Shown here: positions 7,257-16,156 of the stretch, one piece after another
Position numbering within the stretch: the first letter of the stretch is position 1
Layout of the letters: each line of letters opens with the position of its first letter
Assembly: GCF_009604405.1 (NCBI RefSeq)
Contig: NZ_WEGK01000027.1
Span: 1-59,814, forward strand
Source: Nocardia macrotermitis
GTDB taxonomy: Bacteria; Actinomycetota; Actinomycetes; Mycobacteriales; Mycobacteriaceae
Direction of reading: 5' to 3'
Length of the DNA: 59,814 bases
Translations under genes and position numbers: made by a program
Notes under the pieces: model-generated
Database searches by the model: none
Seen by the model: only the letters and a program-made list of their open reading frames with translations
Told to the model about the DNA's origin: nothing

Positions 7257-8666
7257 GTGAATCGGAGTCCGGTCTGGCTGCGGCCCTCGCGCTGGGGTGT
7301 GCGGATCCGCTCGGCCGTGACGGCCGCGCTGGTGGTCGGCGTGGTGCTGCTGATCGCGGCCGGGGCGATGCTCGGGCTGCTGCGTCGCTCGCTGACCCAC
7401 CAGTTGGACGTGTCGGCGGACACCCGCACCACGCAGATCGCCGAGGAGCTGCAACACAGCGACGGTCACCGCGTTCCGGAGGGACTGCTCGCCATCGAGG
7501 GCCAGGTGGTGGCGGTGCAGGTGATCGCCGCGGACGGACGGATCGCCTGGCGCTCGGCCGACAAACTGCGCACACCCCTCACCGACAGCGACGCGTTCGG
7601 TACCCAGGCCGTCGGACTGCCCGCGGCCGAGGGGTACGACGAGGATCTGCGCATCGCGGCCCGCATCGTGAACACCTCGACCGGGAACTACACGATCCTG
7701 GTCGCGGCGGACACCGAATCGGTGGAACATGCCATGACCGAGGTCGCGGTACTGCTGGCGATGGGCGGTCCGCTGGTCGTCATCGCGGCCGCAGCCGCGA
7801 CATATCTGCTGGTCGGACGCTCACTGCGGTCTGTGGAGGCGATCCGGTCGCAGGTCGCGCGGATCGGGGCCACGGCCCTGTCGCAGCGGGTGCCGGTGCC
7901 CGTGGCGCGCGACGAGATCTCCCGGCTGGCCGAGACGATGAACGAGATGCTCGCCCGGGTCGAGGCCGGGCACAAGGCGCAGCAGCGTTTCGTCGGGGAC
8001 GCCTCGCACGAGTTGCGCAGTCCGCTGGCGACGGTCACCGCGGCGCTCGAGCTGGCCCGCGATCGCCCCGAGGTGCTGGACCGCGACCTGATCGAGGGCG
8101 CGCTGCTGCCGGAGACCGAGCGGATGCGCCAACTGGTGGAGAACCTGCTGACCCTGGCCGCCGCCGACGAGCACGGCCTCGAATTGCGCACCGGCGATGT
8201 GGATCTGGACGATCTGGCCGCGGCCGAGGCGTCGACGTTGCGGCTGCGCGGGGACGTGTGGGTGCACACCGCGATCGTGCCGGTGCGGGTGATCGGCGAT
8301 CGGCCGCGACTGGCTCGGGTGCTGCGCAATATCGCCGACAACGCCGCCGCACACGCGCGCGCCCGGGTCGCGATCACGCTGGAGAGCGACGAGAACCGCG
8401 CCCGGATCCTGGTCGACGACGACGGTCCCGGTATCGCGCCCGCGGACCGCGAGCGAGTGTTCGGACGTTTCGTGCGCCTGGACGACGACCGCGCCCGCAG
8501 CACCGGCGGCTCCGGACTCGGGCTGGCCATCGTCACGGAAATCGTTGCCGCGCACAATGGTTCGGTGACGATCGGCGAATCACCCTGGGGTGGCGCCCGT
8601 TTCGTGCTGGAGTTGCCCGTCGCCGGTCCCGTCGGGGTCGAGCATCCGGTAGCCGACTCCGCGTAA
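7257..8666 (+). CDS. Two-component sensor histidine kinase
   Basis: A 469-residue membrane kinase. One transmembrane helix near residues 20-40 (VTAALVVGVVLLIAAG), a roughly 120-residue extracytoplasmic sensor region, a second helix (VAVLLAMGGPLVVIAAAAATYLLVG), a HAMP linker, a HisKA dimerisation domain with the phosphorylated His in ASHELRSPL, and a HATPase domain with the N box (RNIADNAAAHA), G1 (DDDGPGI) and G2 (GGSGLGLAI). I prefer the GTG at 7257, beginning VNRSPVWLRP, to an earlier GTG at 7137, because the extra 40 residues look non-coding. Its partner regulator is encoded convergently and the two genes overlap by 87 bases. The signal is unknown; the pair belongs to the OmpR/PhoB-linked class. 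Confidence 0.9.
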   Translation: MNRSPVWLRPSRWGVRIRSAVTAALVVGVVLLIAAGAMLGLLRRSLTHQLDVSADTRTTQIAEELQHSDGHRVPEGLLAIEGQVVAVQVIAADGRIAWRSADKLRTPLTDSDAFGTQAVGLPAAEGYDEDLRIAARIVNTSTGNYTILVAADTESVEHAMTEVAVLLAMGGPLVVIAAAAATYLLVGRSLRSVEAIRSQVARIGATALSQRVPVPVARDEISRLAETMNEMLARVEAGHKAQQRFVGDASHELRSPLATVTAALELARDRPEVLDRDLIEGALLPETERMRQLVENLLTLAAADEHGLELRTGDVDLDDLAAAEASTLRLRGDVWVHTAIVPVRVIGDRPRLARVLRNIADNAAAHARARVAITLESDENRARILVDDDGPGIAPADRERVFGRFVRLDDDRARSTGGSGLGLAIVTEIVAAHNGSVTIGESPWGGARFVLELPVAGPVGVEHPVADSA

Positions 8667-9302
8667 GGTCTCGATGCTGGTGCGGCCGAAGGGCGTATCG
8701 ATCTTCTTGCGCAGATAACCCACGTAGACCTCGACCACGTTCTCGGGGCCGTCGTAGTGCACATCCCAGACGTTGCGCAGGATTTCGGCCTTGGTCAGCA
8801 CATTTCCCTTGTGCCGCAACAGGAATTCCAGCAGTCCGAATTCGCGCGGGGTGAGGGTCAGTACGCTCTCGCCGCGATGCACCGAGCGCCGGGCCGGGTC
8901 GAGCACCAGATCGCCCGCACGCAACTGCGCGGGTTGCTGGGGTGCGCGACGCCGCAGCAGCGCGCGCAGGCGGGCGATCAGGATGACGAACGAGAACGGT
9001 TTGGTCAGATAGTCGTCCGCGCCCAGGTCCAGGGCGTCGACCTGGTCGTAGTCACCGTCCTTGGCGGTGAGCATCAGCACCGGGGTGCGCACGTCCTGTT
9101 CGCGCACCCGGCGCAGCACCTCGTAGCCGCTGAGCCCCGGCAGCATGATGTCCAGCACGATGACGTCGAAGTCGTGTTCGGTGGCCCACCACAGCCCGTC
9201 GGTGCCGGTCGCGGCCAACTGGACCAGGAAACCCTCCAGTTCGAGCCCACGACGCAACGTCTGCGCCAAGCGCGGTTCGTCCTCGACCACCAGCACCCGC
9301 AT
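8580..9302 (-). CDS. OmpR/PhoB-family response regulator
   Basis: A 240-residue regulator with a receiver domain (residues 1-115: acidic pocket VVEDEP, phospho-acceptor Asp in VIVLDIMLPG, Thr in MLTAKD, Lys in LTKPFS) and a winged-helix DNA-binding domain (about 130-225, with LTPREFGLLEFLLRHKGNVLTKAEIL and ending GVGYRML). Start chosen at the ATG at 9302, giving MRVLVVEDEP; an ATG 18 bases earlier is possible. It is probably the partner of the adjacent kinase, although the genes point at each other and share 87 bases at their 3' ends. The overlap covers the C-terminal tail beyond the conserved domain. Confidence 0.92.
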   Translation of the reverse strand: MRVLVVEDEPRLAQTLRRGLELEGFLVQLAATGTDGLWWATEHDFDVIVLDIMLPGLSGYEVLRRVREQDVRTPVLMLTAKDGDYDQVDALDLGADDYLTKPFSFVILIARLRALLRRRAPQQPAQLRAGDLVLDPARRSVHRGESVLTLTPREFGLLEFLLRHKGNVLTKAEILRNVWDVHYDGPENVVEVYVGYLRKKIDTPFGRTSIETLRGVGYRMLDPDGTGDGQLQHETGATPG

Positions 9303-9370
9303 CGCCCCAGCATGCAGCATCCGCGGATCGAGCCCGGCGGCACACCCCGGTTCGGCGCGTCGCGGGGCGG

Positions 9371-9571
9371 TCAGGCGCTGCCGGAGTGGCGGGCCTCGTC
9401 GTACCAGCGGTTCGGGATCGACCAGTCCCAGTCGGGTTCCGGTTGCGTGGACCGATGCTGCTCGCGCAGGTATTCGCCGTAGACCTCGGCACCGCCGAGG
9501 GTGCCCCCGAGCATGATGAGTCCGGACATGATGTGGTGCCACACATCGGCTTTCGAGATGCGTCGTCGCAT
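9371..9571 (-). CDS. Small hypothetical protein, 66 residues
   Basis: A short frame with a strong ribosome binding site (CAGGAGG, 5-6 bases before the ATG at 9571). The product begins MRRRISKADVWHHIMSGL and has a weakly hydrophobic segment (IMSGLIMLGGTLGGAEVYG) followed by a Trp-rich polar tail (DWDWSIPNRWYDEARHSG). No family recognised. It lies upstream of the response regulator on the same strand, with about 70 bases between them, so it may be co-transcribed with it. Confidence 0.55.
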   Translation of the reverse strand: MRRRISKADVWHHIMSGLIMLGGTLGGAEVYGEYLREQHRSTQPEPDWDWSIPNRWYDEARHSGSA

Positions 9572-9725
9572 CGGTACCTCCTGTACGCCCGGCTCGCAAC
9601 ACTGCGAAAGCGCCATCGTGCCCGCGGATCGCGATCATCCGCCCGGCCCGTCTCGCCCACTAGATCCTGACCCGCGAACACCACCGGGCGGGGCGCTTTC
9701 ACCGAATTACCCGCACGCGCGCCGC

Positions 9726-10103
9726 TCACACCTCCGGCGTGTCACGGGCCCGATCGATCTCCGCCATGTGGTCCTGCGCCCACCCGCGCAGCGCCGCCAG
9801 CGGCACCTCGAGCGACAACCCCAACTCGGTCAGCCGGTAGTGCACCCGCGGCGGCACGGTGGCTTCGACGCGGCGCGCGACCAGGCCGTCGCGGGTCAGA
9901 TCGCGCAACGTCACCGACAGCATCTTCTGCGAGACGCCGGGCATCCGACGCCGCAATTCGGCGAACCGGATCTCCCCGGGCGCGGCCTCGGCGAGCAGTT
10001 TGACCACCATCGACACCCATTTGGTGCCCAGGCGATCCAGCAGCCGCCGGGTCGGGCAGCGGGGGTCGAACAGATCGCCGCGCGGGCCGGGCGGGGCAGT
10101 CAC
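9726..10103 (-). CDS. HxlR-family transcriptional regulator
   Basis: A 125-residue winged helix-turn-helix protein of the HxlR type. Family features: an N-terminal Cys (CPTRRLLDRLGTKW), the recognition region GVSQKMLSVTLRDLTRDGLV and the wing VPPRVHYRLTELG. HxlR proteins often sense electrophiles or oxidants through the N-terminal Cys and repress a divergently transcribed gene. Here the gene diverges from an alpha/beta-hydrolase and a palindromic operator lies between. The GTG start at 10103 follows an AGGTGG-like site. Confidence 0.9.
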   Translation of the reverse strand: MTAPPGPRGDLFDPRCPTRRLLDRLGTKWVSMVVKLLAEAAPGEIRFAELRRRMPGVSQKMLSVTLRDLTRDGLVARRVEATVPPRVHYRLTELGLSLEVPLAALRGWAQDHMAEIDRARDTPEV

Positions 10104-10162
10104 CTGGAGCTCACCACCTGTGTCGAAAGTGCCTTCTTGGCCGGACCTGCCATCCTACCTAT

Positions 10163-10187
10163 GGTCACTTGGTAACCGTAAGTGACC
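10163..10187. promoter_or_regulatory. Palindromic operator, probable HxlR site
   Basis: GGTCACTT (10163-10170) and AAGTGACC (10180-10187) form a perfect 8-bp inverted repeat around a 9-bp centre that itself contains GGTAACC. It ends at the hydrolase ribosome binding site (AGGAGG), so a bound regulator would block transcription or initiation of the hydrolase. Confidence 0.7.
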
Positions 10188-10198
10188 AGGAGGTGCGG

Positions 10199-11089
10199 AT
10201 GTCCGGGGAACGATCCGAAATCGAGGTTCGACAGGTCGCGGCCAATGGCATCGAGATCTCCGTGGCGCTGGCCGGCAGCGGGCCCGCGATCCTGCTGCTG
10301 CACGGATTTCCGCACACCTGGCAGCTGTGGCGCGCGGTGATCGGCCCACTGGCACAACGACATCGGGTGATCGCACCGGATCTGCGTGGCTTCGGCGCGA
10401 GCACCCGTGCCGCCGACGGGTACGACGCGCGCACCCTGGCCGACGACGCGGCCGCCCTGCTGACCGCGCTCGGCGAATCCCGCGCCACGGTGGTCGCGAT
10501 CGACGCCGCCGTGCCCGCGGCATTCCTGCTCGCGCTGCGCCGACCCGGTCCGGTCGATCGGCTGGTGCTTATGGAATCACTGCTGGGCACCCTGCCGGGA
10601 GCCGAGACGTTCCTGCGCGCGGGCCCGCCCTGGTGGTTCGGCTTCCACGCGGTCCCCGGTCTGGCCGAACGGGTGCTCACCGGTCACGAACCCGAGTACA
10701 TCGACTGGTTTCTGCACAATGGCACCCTCGGGCGCGGCATTCCCGCACCGATCCGGGACGCCTTCGTCGCGGCGTACACCGGGACCGAGGCGTTGCGCTG
10801 CGCGTTCTCCTACTATCGCGCGCTGCCCGAGACGGCCGGGCAACTCCGCGCGGCCGTCGCCGCGACCCGCCTGACCGTGCCGACCCTCGCGATCGGCGCA
10901 CAGCCGGTCGGTGCGACGCTGGCCGACCAACTCCGGCCCGTCGCCGACGATCTGACCGCCCGCCTGATCCCGGAGTGCGGCCACATCATCCCGCTGCACC
11001 GGCCCGACGCGCTGCTGCCGATACTGGCCGAATTCCTCGAGCCGGTAGCGGCCGAGAGTGCCGGGCTCACTTGTTCCAGCGGCGAGTGA
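10199..11089 (+). CDS. Alpha/beta-hydrolase, epoxide hydrolase-like
   Basis: A 296-residue soluble alpha/beta-hydrolase. The oxyanion motif LLLHGFPHTW is near residue 28 and the strand-4 motif APDLRGFGAS near 58. The catalytic His is in the late ECGHIIPLHRP. The nucleophile elbow reads VAIDAAVPA, with Asp at the nucleophile position as in epoxide hydrolases and haloalkane dehalogenases, but with Ile in place of the usual His and no Trp. The substrate is unknown. The ATG is preceded by AGGAGG. It is divergent from the HxlR regulator, probably its repressor, and its 3' end overlaps the convergent TPR gene by 23 bases. Confidence 0.85.
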   Translation: MSGERSEIEVRQVAANGIEISVALAGSGPAILLLHGFPHTWQLWRAVIGPLAQRHRVIAPDLRGFGASTRAADGYDARTLADDAAALLTALGESRATVVAIDAAVPAAFLLALRRPGPVDRLVLMESLLGTLPGAETFLRAGPPWWFGFHAVPGLAERVLTGHEPEYIDWFLHNGTLGRGIPAPIRDAFVAAYTGTEALRCAFSYYRALPETAGQLRAAVAATRLTVPTLAIGAQPVGATLADQLRPVADDLTARLIPECGHIIPLHRPDALLPILAEFLEPVAAESAGLTCSSGE

Positions 11090-14000
11090 GGTTGTCGTCC
11101 AAGTACTTTCGGGTGGCGATCGTGAGCTGGTGGTCGGGTCCCAGGACGCGGGTGCGAACGGCGAGGGTCTGTTCGAGGATTTGGACGGCCTGTTCGTGGT
11201 CGCCGTACAGGTGGTAGGCGACGCCGAGGTTGTGCTGGGTGTTGAGGGTGCTGGGATGTTCCGCGCCCAGCACACGCCGACGCGCGGTCAGGGTCGTCGC
11301 GATCATGTCGATGCCCTCGGTGAAGCGCCGAGCACTGATCTGGACCGCGCCGAGATGATGCCGACTGATCAGCGTCTCGGGATGTTCGGGACCGCGCAAC
11401 CGGGTGTGGATCTCGGTGTTGGCCGCGTGCAGCGCGATCGAATCCTCGTACCGGCGCACGCCGCTGTAGGCGATGGCGAGATTGCCGCGGCAGGCGATGG
11501 TGTCGGAGTGGTCGGGGCCGAGCACGCGTTCACGCGCGGACAACGCCTGTTCGAACAGCATGATCGCCAGATCCTTCTGGCCCGTCGACTGGTAGGCGTC
11601 GGCCAGGTTGTTGCGGGATACGAGCGTATCGGGATGGTCCGGGCCGAGGGTGCGTTCGCGGGCGGCCAGGATGCTCTCGTGCATCGTCACCGCCTCCCGC
11701 AACCGCCCGGCCCGCCCGAGCGCGAAGGCCAGGTTGTTGCGAACGGTGAGGGTCAGTTGGTGGTCCGGGCCCCAGGTCCGTTCCCGCCGGACGGCGAGAG
11801 TTTCGTTCAACGCCAGGGCATCGGCGTTGCGGCCGGACTCGCTGTAGGCGTTGGCGAGCATCTGCCCGGCGGTCATGGTGTCGGAATGGTCTGTGCCGTA
11901 ACGACGTTCGCGCAGCGAGTAGAACCGCTGGAGCAGCGGAATCGATTCCTCGTGCCGTCCGGCCTGGCGATACGCGGAGCCCAGGAAGAGCCGGACGGTG
12001 TCGGCGTCGGCGTGGTCGGAGCCGAGGCGGGCCTCCCGATCGGCCAGTACCCGCGCCAGGACCGGAATCGCGTCGTTGTGCCGGTGAGCGCCGGTCAGGC
12101 TCGCGCCCAACAACATTCGGATCTCGTCGGTGTCGGCGTGTACCGTGCCGAACCGGGCCGCGCGGTCGGCGAGTGCGCGTTCGAGCAGCGGAATCGCGTC
12201 GAGGTAGCGCTGCTGGGCGCGATAGCTGCGCGCCAGGGACAGGCACACGTTGGCGATCTGGTCCTCGCGGTCGGGCACACACCGCTGATAGGTGGCCAGC
12301 AGCCGTTCGAGCAACGGGATCGCCGCGTCGTGCCGGTCCGCCTTCAGATGTGCGCCGACCAGGTCCCAGCGTAGCTTGGCCACCTCGAGATCGTCTGTGC
12401 TGTAATGGTTTTCCCGTTCCGCGAGGAGTTCGGTCAGCAGCGCGACGCCCTCGGCGGCACGATCGCCGACAGCAATGTACGCCTGTGCGAGCTGTTTTCG
12501 GGATGCGCGGGTCCGCTCGCTGTCCCCGGCGTGCCCGCGTTCGTTCGCCAGCAGGGCGCGTTCGTAGAGGGGCACCGCCGCGGCGGCCCGGTCCAGACCG
12601 GACAGCGCGGAGGCGAGCAGCGTGCAGGCGTCGGCGATGTCGCGATGGTCCGGCTCGGCGGCGCGTTCGGCCGCGTCCAGGGCCTGTTCCAGCAGCGGCA
12701 ACGCCTCTTCGTAGCGCTGCGCCTCGTGGTACATCCGTCCGAGTTCCGCGCGGTGCAGCCGCAGGTCCCGGCTGTCGGGGTCGAGCAGGTTCTCCCACTC
12801 GACGCACAGTCCCTCCTGGAGCAGCAGGGCGGTGTCGTGGTCGCCGGTCTGGACGTGCGCCCGGACGAGGTGTTCGCACGCGTGCAGTGCCAGCGGATCC
12901 GTCGCGCCGAGCAGCCGCAGCCGGTCGTCGGCGACGCGCTCGAGCAGCGTCAGCGCCGGCTCGTGCTGTCCCGCTCGCAGGTAGCTGGTGGCGAGATACT
13001 CACGGGCGGTGAGTGTTTCGGGATCGTCGGGGCCCGCGAGCAGTTCCTGACCGGCGACCACGCGCTCGAGTTGAGCGATGGCTTCCAGGTGCCACCCGGC
13101 GCTGCGGTAGGCACGGGCCAGGCCCCGGCGCACGGACATCGTCCCGGTATGTTCCTCGCCCAGTTCACCTTCCGCGACGGCCAGCGCGCTCTCGTACAGC
13201 CGGACCACCGAATCATGGCTTCCGGCAAGGTGATACGCGACCGCAAGGTTGTTGCGGGCCGCGGCGGTGTCGGGGTGCAGTTCGCCGCGCATGGCCGTGC
13301 GTTCGGTGAGGATGCGCAGCAGCGCGGCGACGTCGGTGGCGGCCGGTTCGGGCGCGTCGTCCGAAGTCGCGAGCGCGCGGACCGTCTCGATGGCCGAATC
13401 CAACGCCCCGCTCGCGCCCAGCCGTCCCCGCAGCACCAGGGCCAGCCGGGGATGCATGAGGACCGTGCGGCGATCGGTCGAGTAGACCAGCAGCGCGCCG
13501 CGCAGGCAGTCGTCGATCGCCATCTCGACCAGTTCGCGGCCGGCGTCGTCGTCGGCGTCCTCGACCAGGCCGTACAGCGCGCTGAGCGGGGCCCGTTGGC
13601 CGGGCACCACGGCCACCGTCTCGAGCAGTCGCCGCAGCAGGCCGGACTCGTCGTCCAGCAGCAGGCTTTCCACCGCGATGGCCAGCGCGGCATCGAGGCC
13701 GCCGGACCCGAGCAGTTCGAGGTATCCGGGATAGTCCAGGCGGTGTGATGGATGACGGCGGCGCAGGCGAATCGCGCTGGCCGCCACCGCCAGACCGAGC
13801 GGCAGATCACCCAGCGCAGCGGCCACCGCATCGGCTCCGACGTCGTCGTGCACCTGTGCCCGGCGGCGCAGGTACGCCACCGACTCCGCGCGAGCGAACG
13901 GTTCGACCAGTATCGTTTCACCCAATTCCGCTGCGGCACCGGATGTTCCGATGATCAGCGCCCGCGCCGACGGCCCGGCCGGGAGATACGGCCGCACCGT

Positions 14001-14399
14001 CTCCGGATCGGCGACGGTATGGAAGATCAGCAGACTCGCGCCCGGCCGTTCGGCCAGGGCCGCGGCCAAGCGCCGCGCCGACCCGACCGCATCACCCGGA
14101 ACCGCGACCCCGAGCCCCTCGGCGACCGCCAGCAGACCGGTGAGCAACTCGGATTCGGTGGCGGCGGACACCCACCCGACCACACCCTCACCCAGCGCGA
14201 TCGCCGTCCGGGCACAGGCGGCCGCGACCTGCGTACGACCAACTCCCGCAGCGTCATCGGGCGCGCCCAGCACCACCACCGGACTGCGCCCGAGCGCCGC
14301 GCGCACCCGCCCGACGACCTCGCGCTCGACGAACCCCATCGGCTCGTCCGGTATCTCACCGATCGCCGGTACCTGAGCGATCGATTCCCCGATCGACAT
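11067..14399 (-). CDS. Large STAND-like NTPase-TPR protein
   Basis: About 1110 residues. Residues 1 to about 380 resemble an NB-ARC-type nucleotide-binding module: a P-loop-like VVVLGAPDDAAGVGRTQVA where Arg replaces the usual Lys, a Walker-B-like LLIFHT, then a GLPLGLAV-type motif written LGDLPLGLAVAAS and a winged-helix-like part. Residues about 400-1110 are roughly 17 tetratricopeptide repeats of about 42 residues with the HPDT...NNLA.AY pattern of the kinesin light chain type. Such proteins assemble signalling or immune complexes in actinobacteria, but no effector domain is visible here. I chose the ATG at 14399, giving MSIGESIAQV, over a frame extending to 14573, which is compositionally poor. 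Confidence 0.8.
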   Translation of the reverse strand: MSIGESIAQVPAIGEIPDEPMGFVEREVVGRVRAALGRSPVVVLGAPDDAAGVGRTQVAAACARTAIALGEGVVGWVSAATESELLTGLLAVAEGLGVAVPGDAVGSARRLAAALAERPGASLLIFHTVADPETVRPYLPAGPSARALIIGTSGAAAELGETILVEPFARAESVAYLRRRAQVHDDVGADAVAAALGDLPLGLAVAASAIRLRRRHPSHRLDYPGYLELLGSGGLDAALAIAVESLLLDDESGLLRRLLETVAVVPGQRAPLSALYGLVEDADDDAGRELVEMAIDDCLRGALLVYSTDRRTVLMHPRLALVLRGRLGASGALDSAIETVRALATSDDAPEPAATDVAALLRILTERTAMRGELHPDTAAARNNLAVAYHLAGSHDSVVRLYESALAVAEGELGEEHTGTMSVRRGLARAYRSAGWHLEAIAQLERVVAGQELLAGPDDPETLTAREYLATSYLRAGQHEPALTLLERVADDRLRLLGATDPLALHACEHLVRAHVQTGDHDTALLLQEGLCVEWENLLDPDSRDLRLHRAELGRMYHEAQRYEEALPLLEQALDAAERAAEPDHRDIADACTLLASALSGLDRAAAAVPLYERALLANERGHAGDSERTRASRKQLAQAYIAVGDRAAEGVALLTELLAERENHYSTDDLEVAKLRWDLVGAHLKADRHDAAIPLLERLLATYQRCVPDREDQIANVCLSLARSYRAQQRYLDAIPLLERALADRAARFGTVHADTDEIRMLLGASLTGAHRHNDAIPVLARVLADREARLGSDHADADTVRLFLGSAYRQAGRHEESIPLLQRFYSLRERRYGTDHSDTMTAGQMLANAYSESGRNADALALNETLAVRRERTWGPDHQLTLTVRNNLAFALGRAGRLREAVTMHESILAARERTLGPDHPDTLVSRNNLADAYQSTGQKDLAIMLFEQALSARERVLGPDHSDTIACRGNLAIAYSGVRRYEDSIALHAANTEIHTRLRGPEHPETLISRHHLGAVQISARRFTEGIDMIATTLTARRRVLGAEHPSTLNTQHNLGVAYHLYGDHEQAVQILEQTLAVRTRVLGPDHQLTIATRKYLDDNLTRRWNK

Positions 14400-14621
14400 C
14401 GGCGGCCCCCGAAACTTCCACTTCGACCAGGAACAACAAGATTCCAGCGCCGGAACCGCCCGACGCCCCGGCCAAGTTAACACTGCCCCGCCCCCGGATG
14501 AACACCGTTCAGCACCGTACTTTCGGGGGCACGGCGATTCCGCAAAACCACCGCCCCGCAAGGAATCCGACATTCCCGATCAATCCGGCGACACCGGCGC
14601 CGCGTCTCCCGAGCGGTCAGG

Positions 14622-15620
14622 TCATGAGGTCGTTGCGGCGGCTGTGGTGGCGGTGAGTTCGACCGAGCGGATGCGGTCGGTGATGTCGGTGGCGTGGTGG
14701 GCGAGGATGAGTTCGTCCGCGCCGATGGAGGTGGCGAATTCGGTGAGGTAGGCGTGGACGTCCTCGGCGAGGCCGACGGCGGTGTACCTGGTCATTTCCG
14801 AGAGGTGGCGGCCGTTGGGGCTGGCCAGGAAGGCGTCGATCTCCTCGTCGGTGAACGACGCGTCGCCCGCGCCGCGGCGGACCATCATGCGGGCGCGGGC
14901 GCGGTAGGAGACCGCCCGCTGCTGCGCGGCGTCCTCGTAGGTGTCGGCGGCGAAGACGTTCACCCCGGCCATCACGTACGGTTCGGCCAGTTGCTCGGAG
15001 GGGAGGAAGTGTTCGCGGTAGACCTCGACCGCGCGGTGCAGCGCGTCGGGGGCGAAGTGCGAGGCGAACGCGTAGGGCAGTCCCAGTTGCGCGGCCAGCT
15101 GTGCGCCGAACAGCGAGGAGCCCAGAATGTACAGCGGCACAACGCCTTCCGCCCGCGGCACGGCCTGCACGCCGGGAATGCGCGAATCACCGGTCAGGTA
15201 GCCCTGCAATTCCAGGACGTCCTGCGGGAAGGTGTCGGCCGAGGCGTGGTCGCGGCGCAGCGCGTACATGGTCTTCTGATCACTGCCCGGCGCGCGCCCC
15301 AGCCCGAGATCGATCCGGCCCGGATACAGCGTCTCCAACGTGCCGAACTGCTCGGCGATCACCAGCGGCGAGTGGTTGGGCAGCATGATCCCGCCCGCCC
15401 CGAGCCGGATGCTCTCGGTCTGCCCCGCGACATGCCCGATCAACACGCTGGTGGCGCTCGACGCGATCGATCCCATGTTGTGGTGCTCGGCGTACCAGAC
15501 CCGCCGGTATCCGCTGCGCTCGGCGGCCCGCGCCAGGGCGACGCTGTTGTCGAAGCTGTCCCGCGCACTGCGACCGGGAGCGATGGACGCGAGATCGAGG
15601 ATGGACAGGGCGAGGGGCAT
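14622..15620 (-). CDS. LLM-class flavin-dependent oxidoreductase
   Basis: A 332-residue luciferase-like monooxygenase fold protein, beginning MPLALSILDLASIAPGRSA. Features of the alkanal monooxygenase/MsnO8-like subgroup: WYAEHHNMGSIASSA near residue 45, GAGGIMLPNHSPLVIAEQF near 85, LGLGRAPGSD near 120. These enzymes use reduced FMN (or F420) on small organic substrates. The start is the ATG at 15620 with AAAGG upstream. It stands alone; the substrate cannot be told from the sequence. Confidence 0.88.
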   Translation of the reverse strand: MPLALSILDLASIAPGRSARDSFDNSVALARAAERSGYRRVWYAEHHNMGSIASSATSVLIGHVAGQTESIRLGAGGIMLPNHSPLVIAEQFGTLETLYPGRIDLGLGRAPGSDQKTMYALRRDHASADTFPQDVLELQGYLTGDSRIPGVQAVPRAEGVVPLYILGSSLFGAQLAAQLGLPYAFASHFAPDALHRAVEVYREHFLPSEQLAEPYVMAGVNVFAADTYEDAAQQRAVSYRARARMMVRRGAGDASFTDEEIDAFLASPNGRHLSEMTRYTAVGLAEDVHAYLTEFATSIGADELILAHHATDITDRIRSVELTATTAAATTS

Positions 15621-15719
15621 ACGTCGCCGCCTTTCGCGGATCGGGAACCGGTGACACTCTCCGGATGCAACGTCACCCGACCCGCCACGCATTCCACGAC
15701 CGCGCGTTCCGACCGCGAC

Positions 15720-16007
15720 TCACTCGGTGTGCGGATCCCATTCGCCGGGGTGACCGTCGACCGACGGGTCGTAGAGGACCACGAAGCGGAACTGTCGCGG
15801 GGCCGAGAGCGGGAACGGGCCGACGCTCAGCTCCTCGCAGGTGTAGCGGTCGCTGCTCATGGTGCGTACCCAGGTCGGCGGACCGCCCTGTTGATCGAGC
15901 CATTTCTGGAAGACCGACCGTGCCGGTTTGGCGGCCATGATGACCGACATCAACGGTAATGCGTCGAGTTCACCGGCAGTGGAGACGAACCGAAGACTCT
16001 CACTCAT
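15720..16007 (-). CDS. Hypothetical protein, 95 residues
   Basis: A small protein beginning MSESLRFVSTAGELDALPLM, with an Arg/Trp-containing centre (FQKWLDQQGGPPTWVRTM) and an acidic tail (YDPSVDGHPGEWDPHTE). No signal peptide or membrane segment. No family recognised. Composition fits the neighbouring genes, so it is probably real. It lies 99 bases upstream of the LLM gene start on the same strand. Confidence 0.55.
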   Translation of the reverse strand: MSESLRFVSTAGELDALPLMSVIMAAKPARSVFQKWLDQQGGPPTWVRTMSSDRYTCEELSVGPFPLSAPRQFRFVVLYDPSVDGHPGEWDPHTE

Positions 16008-16156
16008 GCAGGGATCTTCTCACCTGGCGGCCGAAACGAGCGGCAGCCGCGACGGGATATTCCGATTCATCCCGATCGCACATCATTTCGCGCCGACGCC
16101 GTGAGCGCGCACCTATCATGGGAATACCGCCATGGTCACAGCGCAAGGGGAAAATC

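Noticed and set aside
14400..14573. N-terminal extension of the TPR protein
   Set aside because: The added 58 residues are Cys/Arg-rich with poor coding character and no ribosome binding site; MSIGESIAQV at 14399 is a more natural start.
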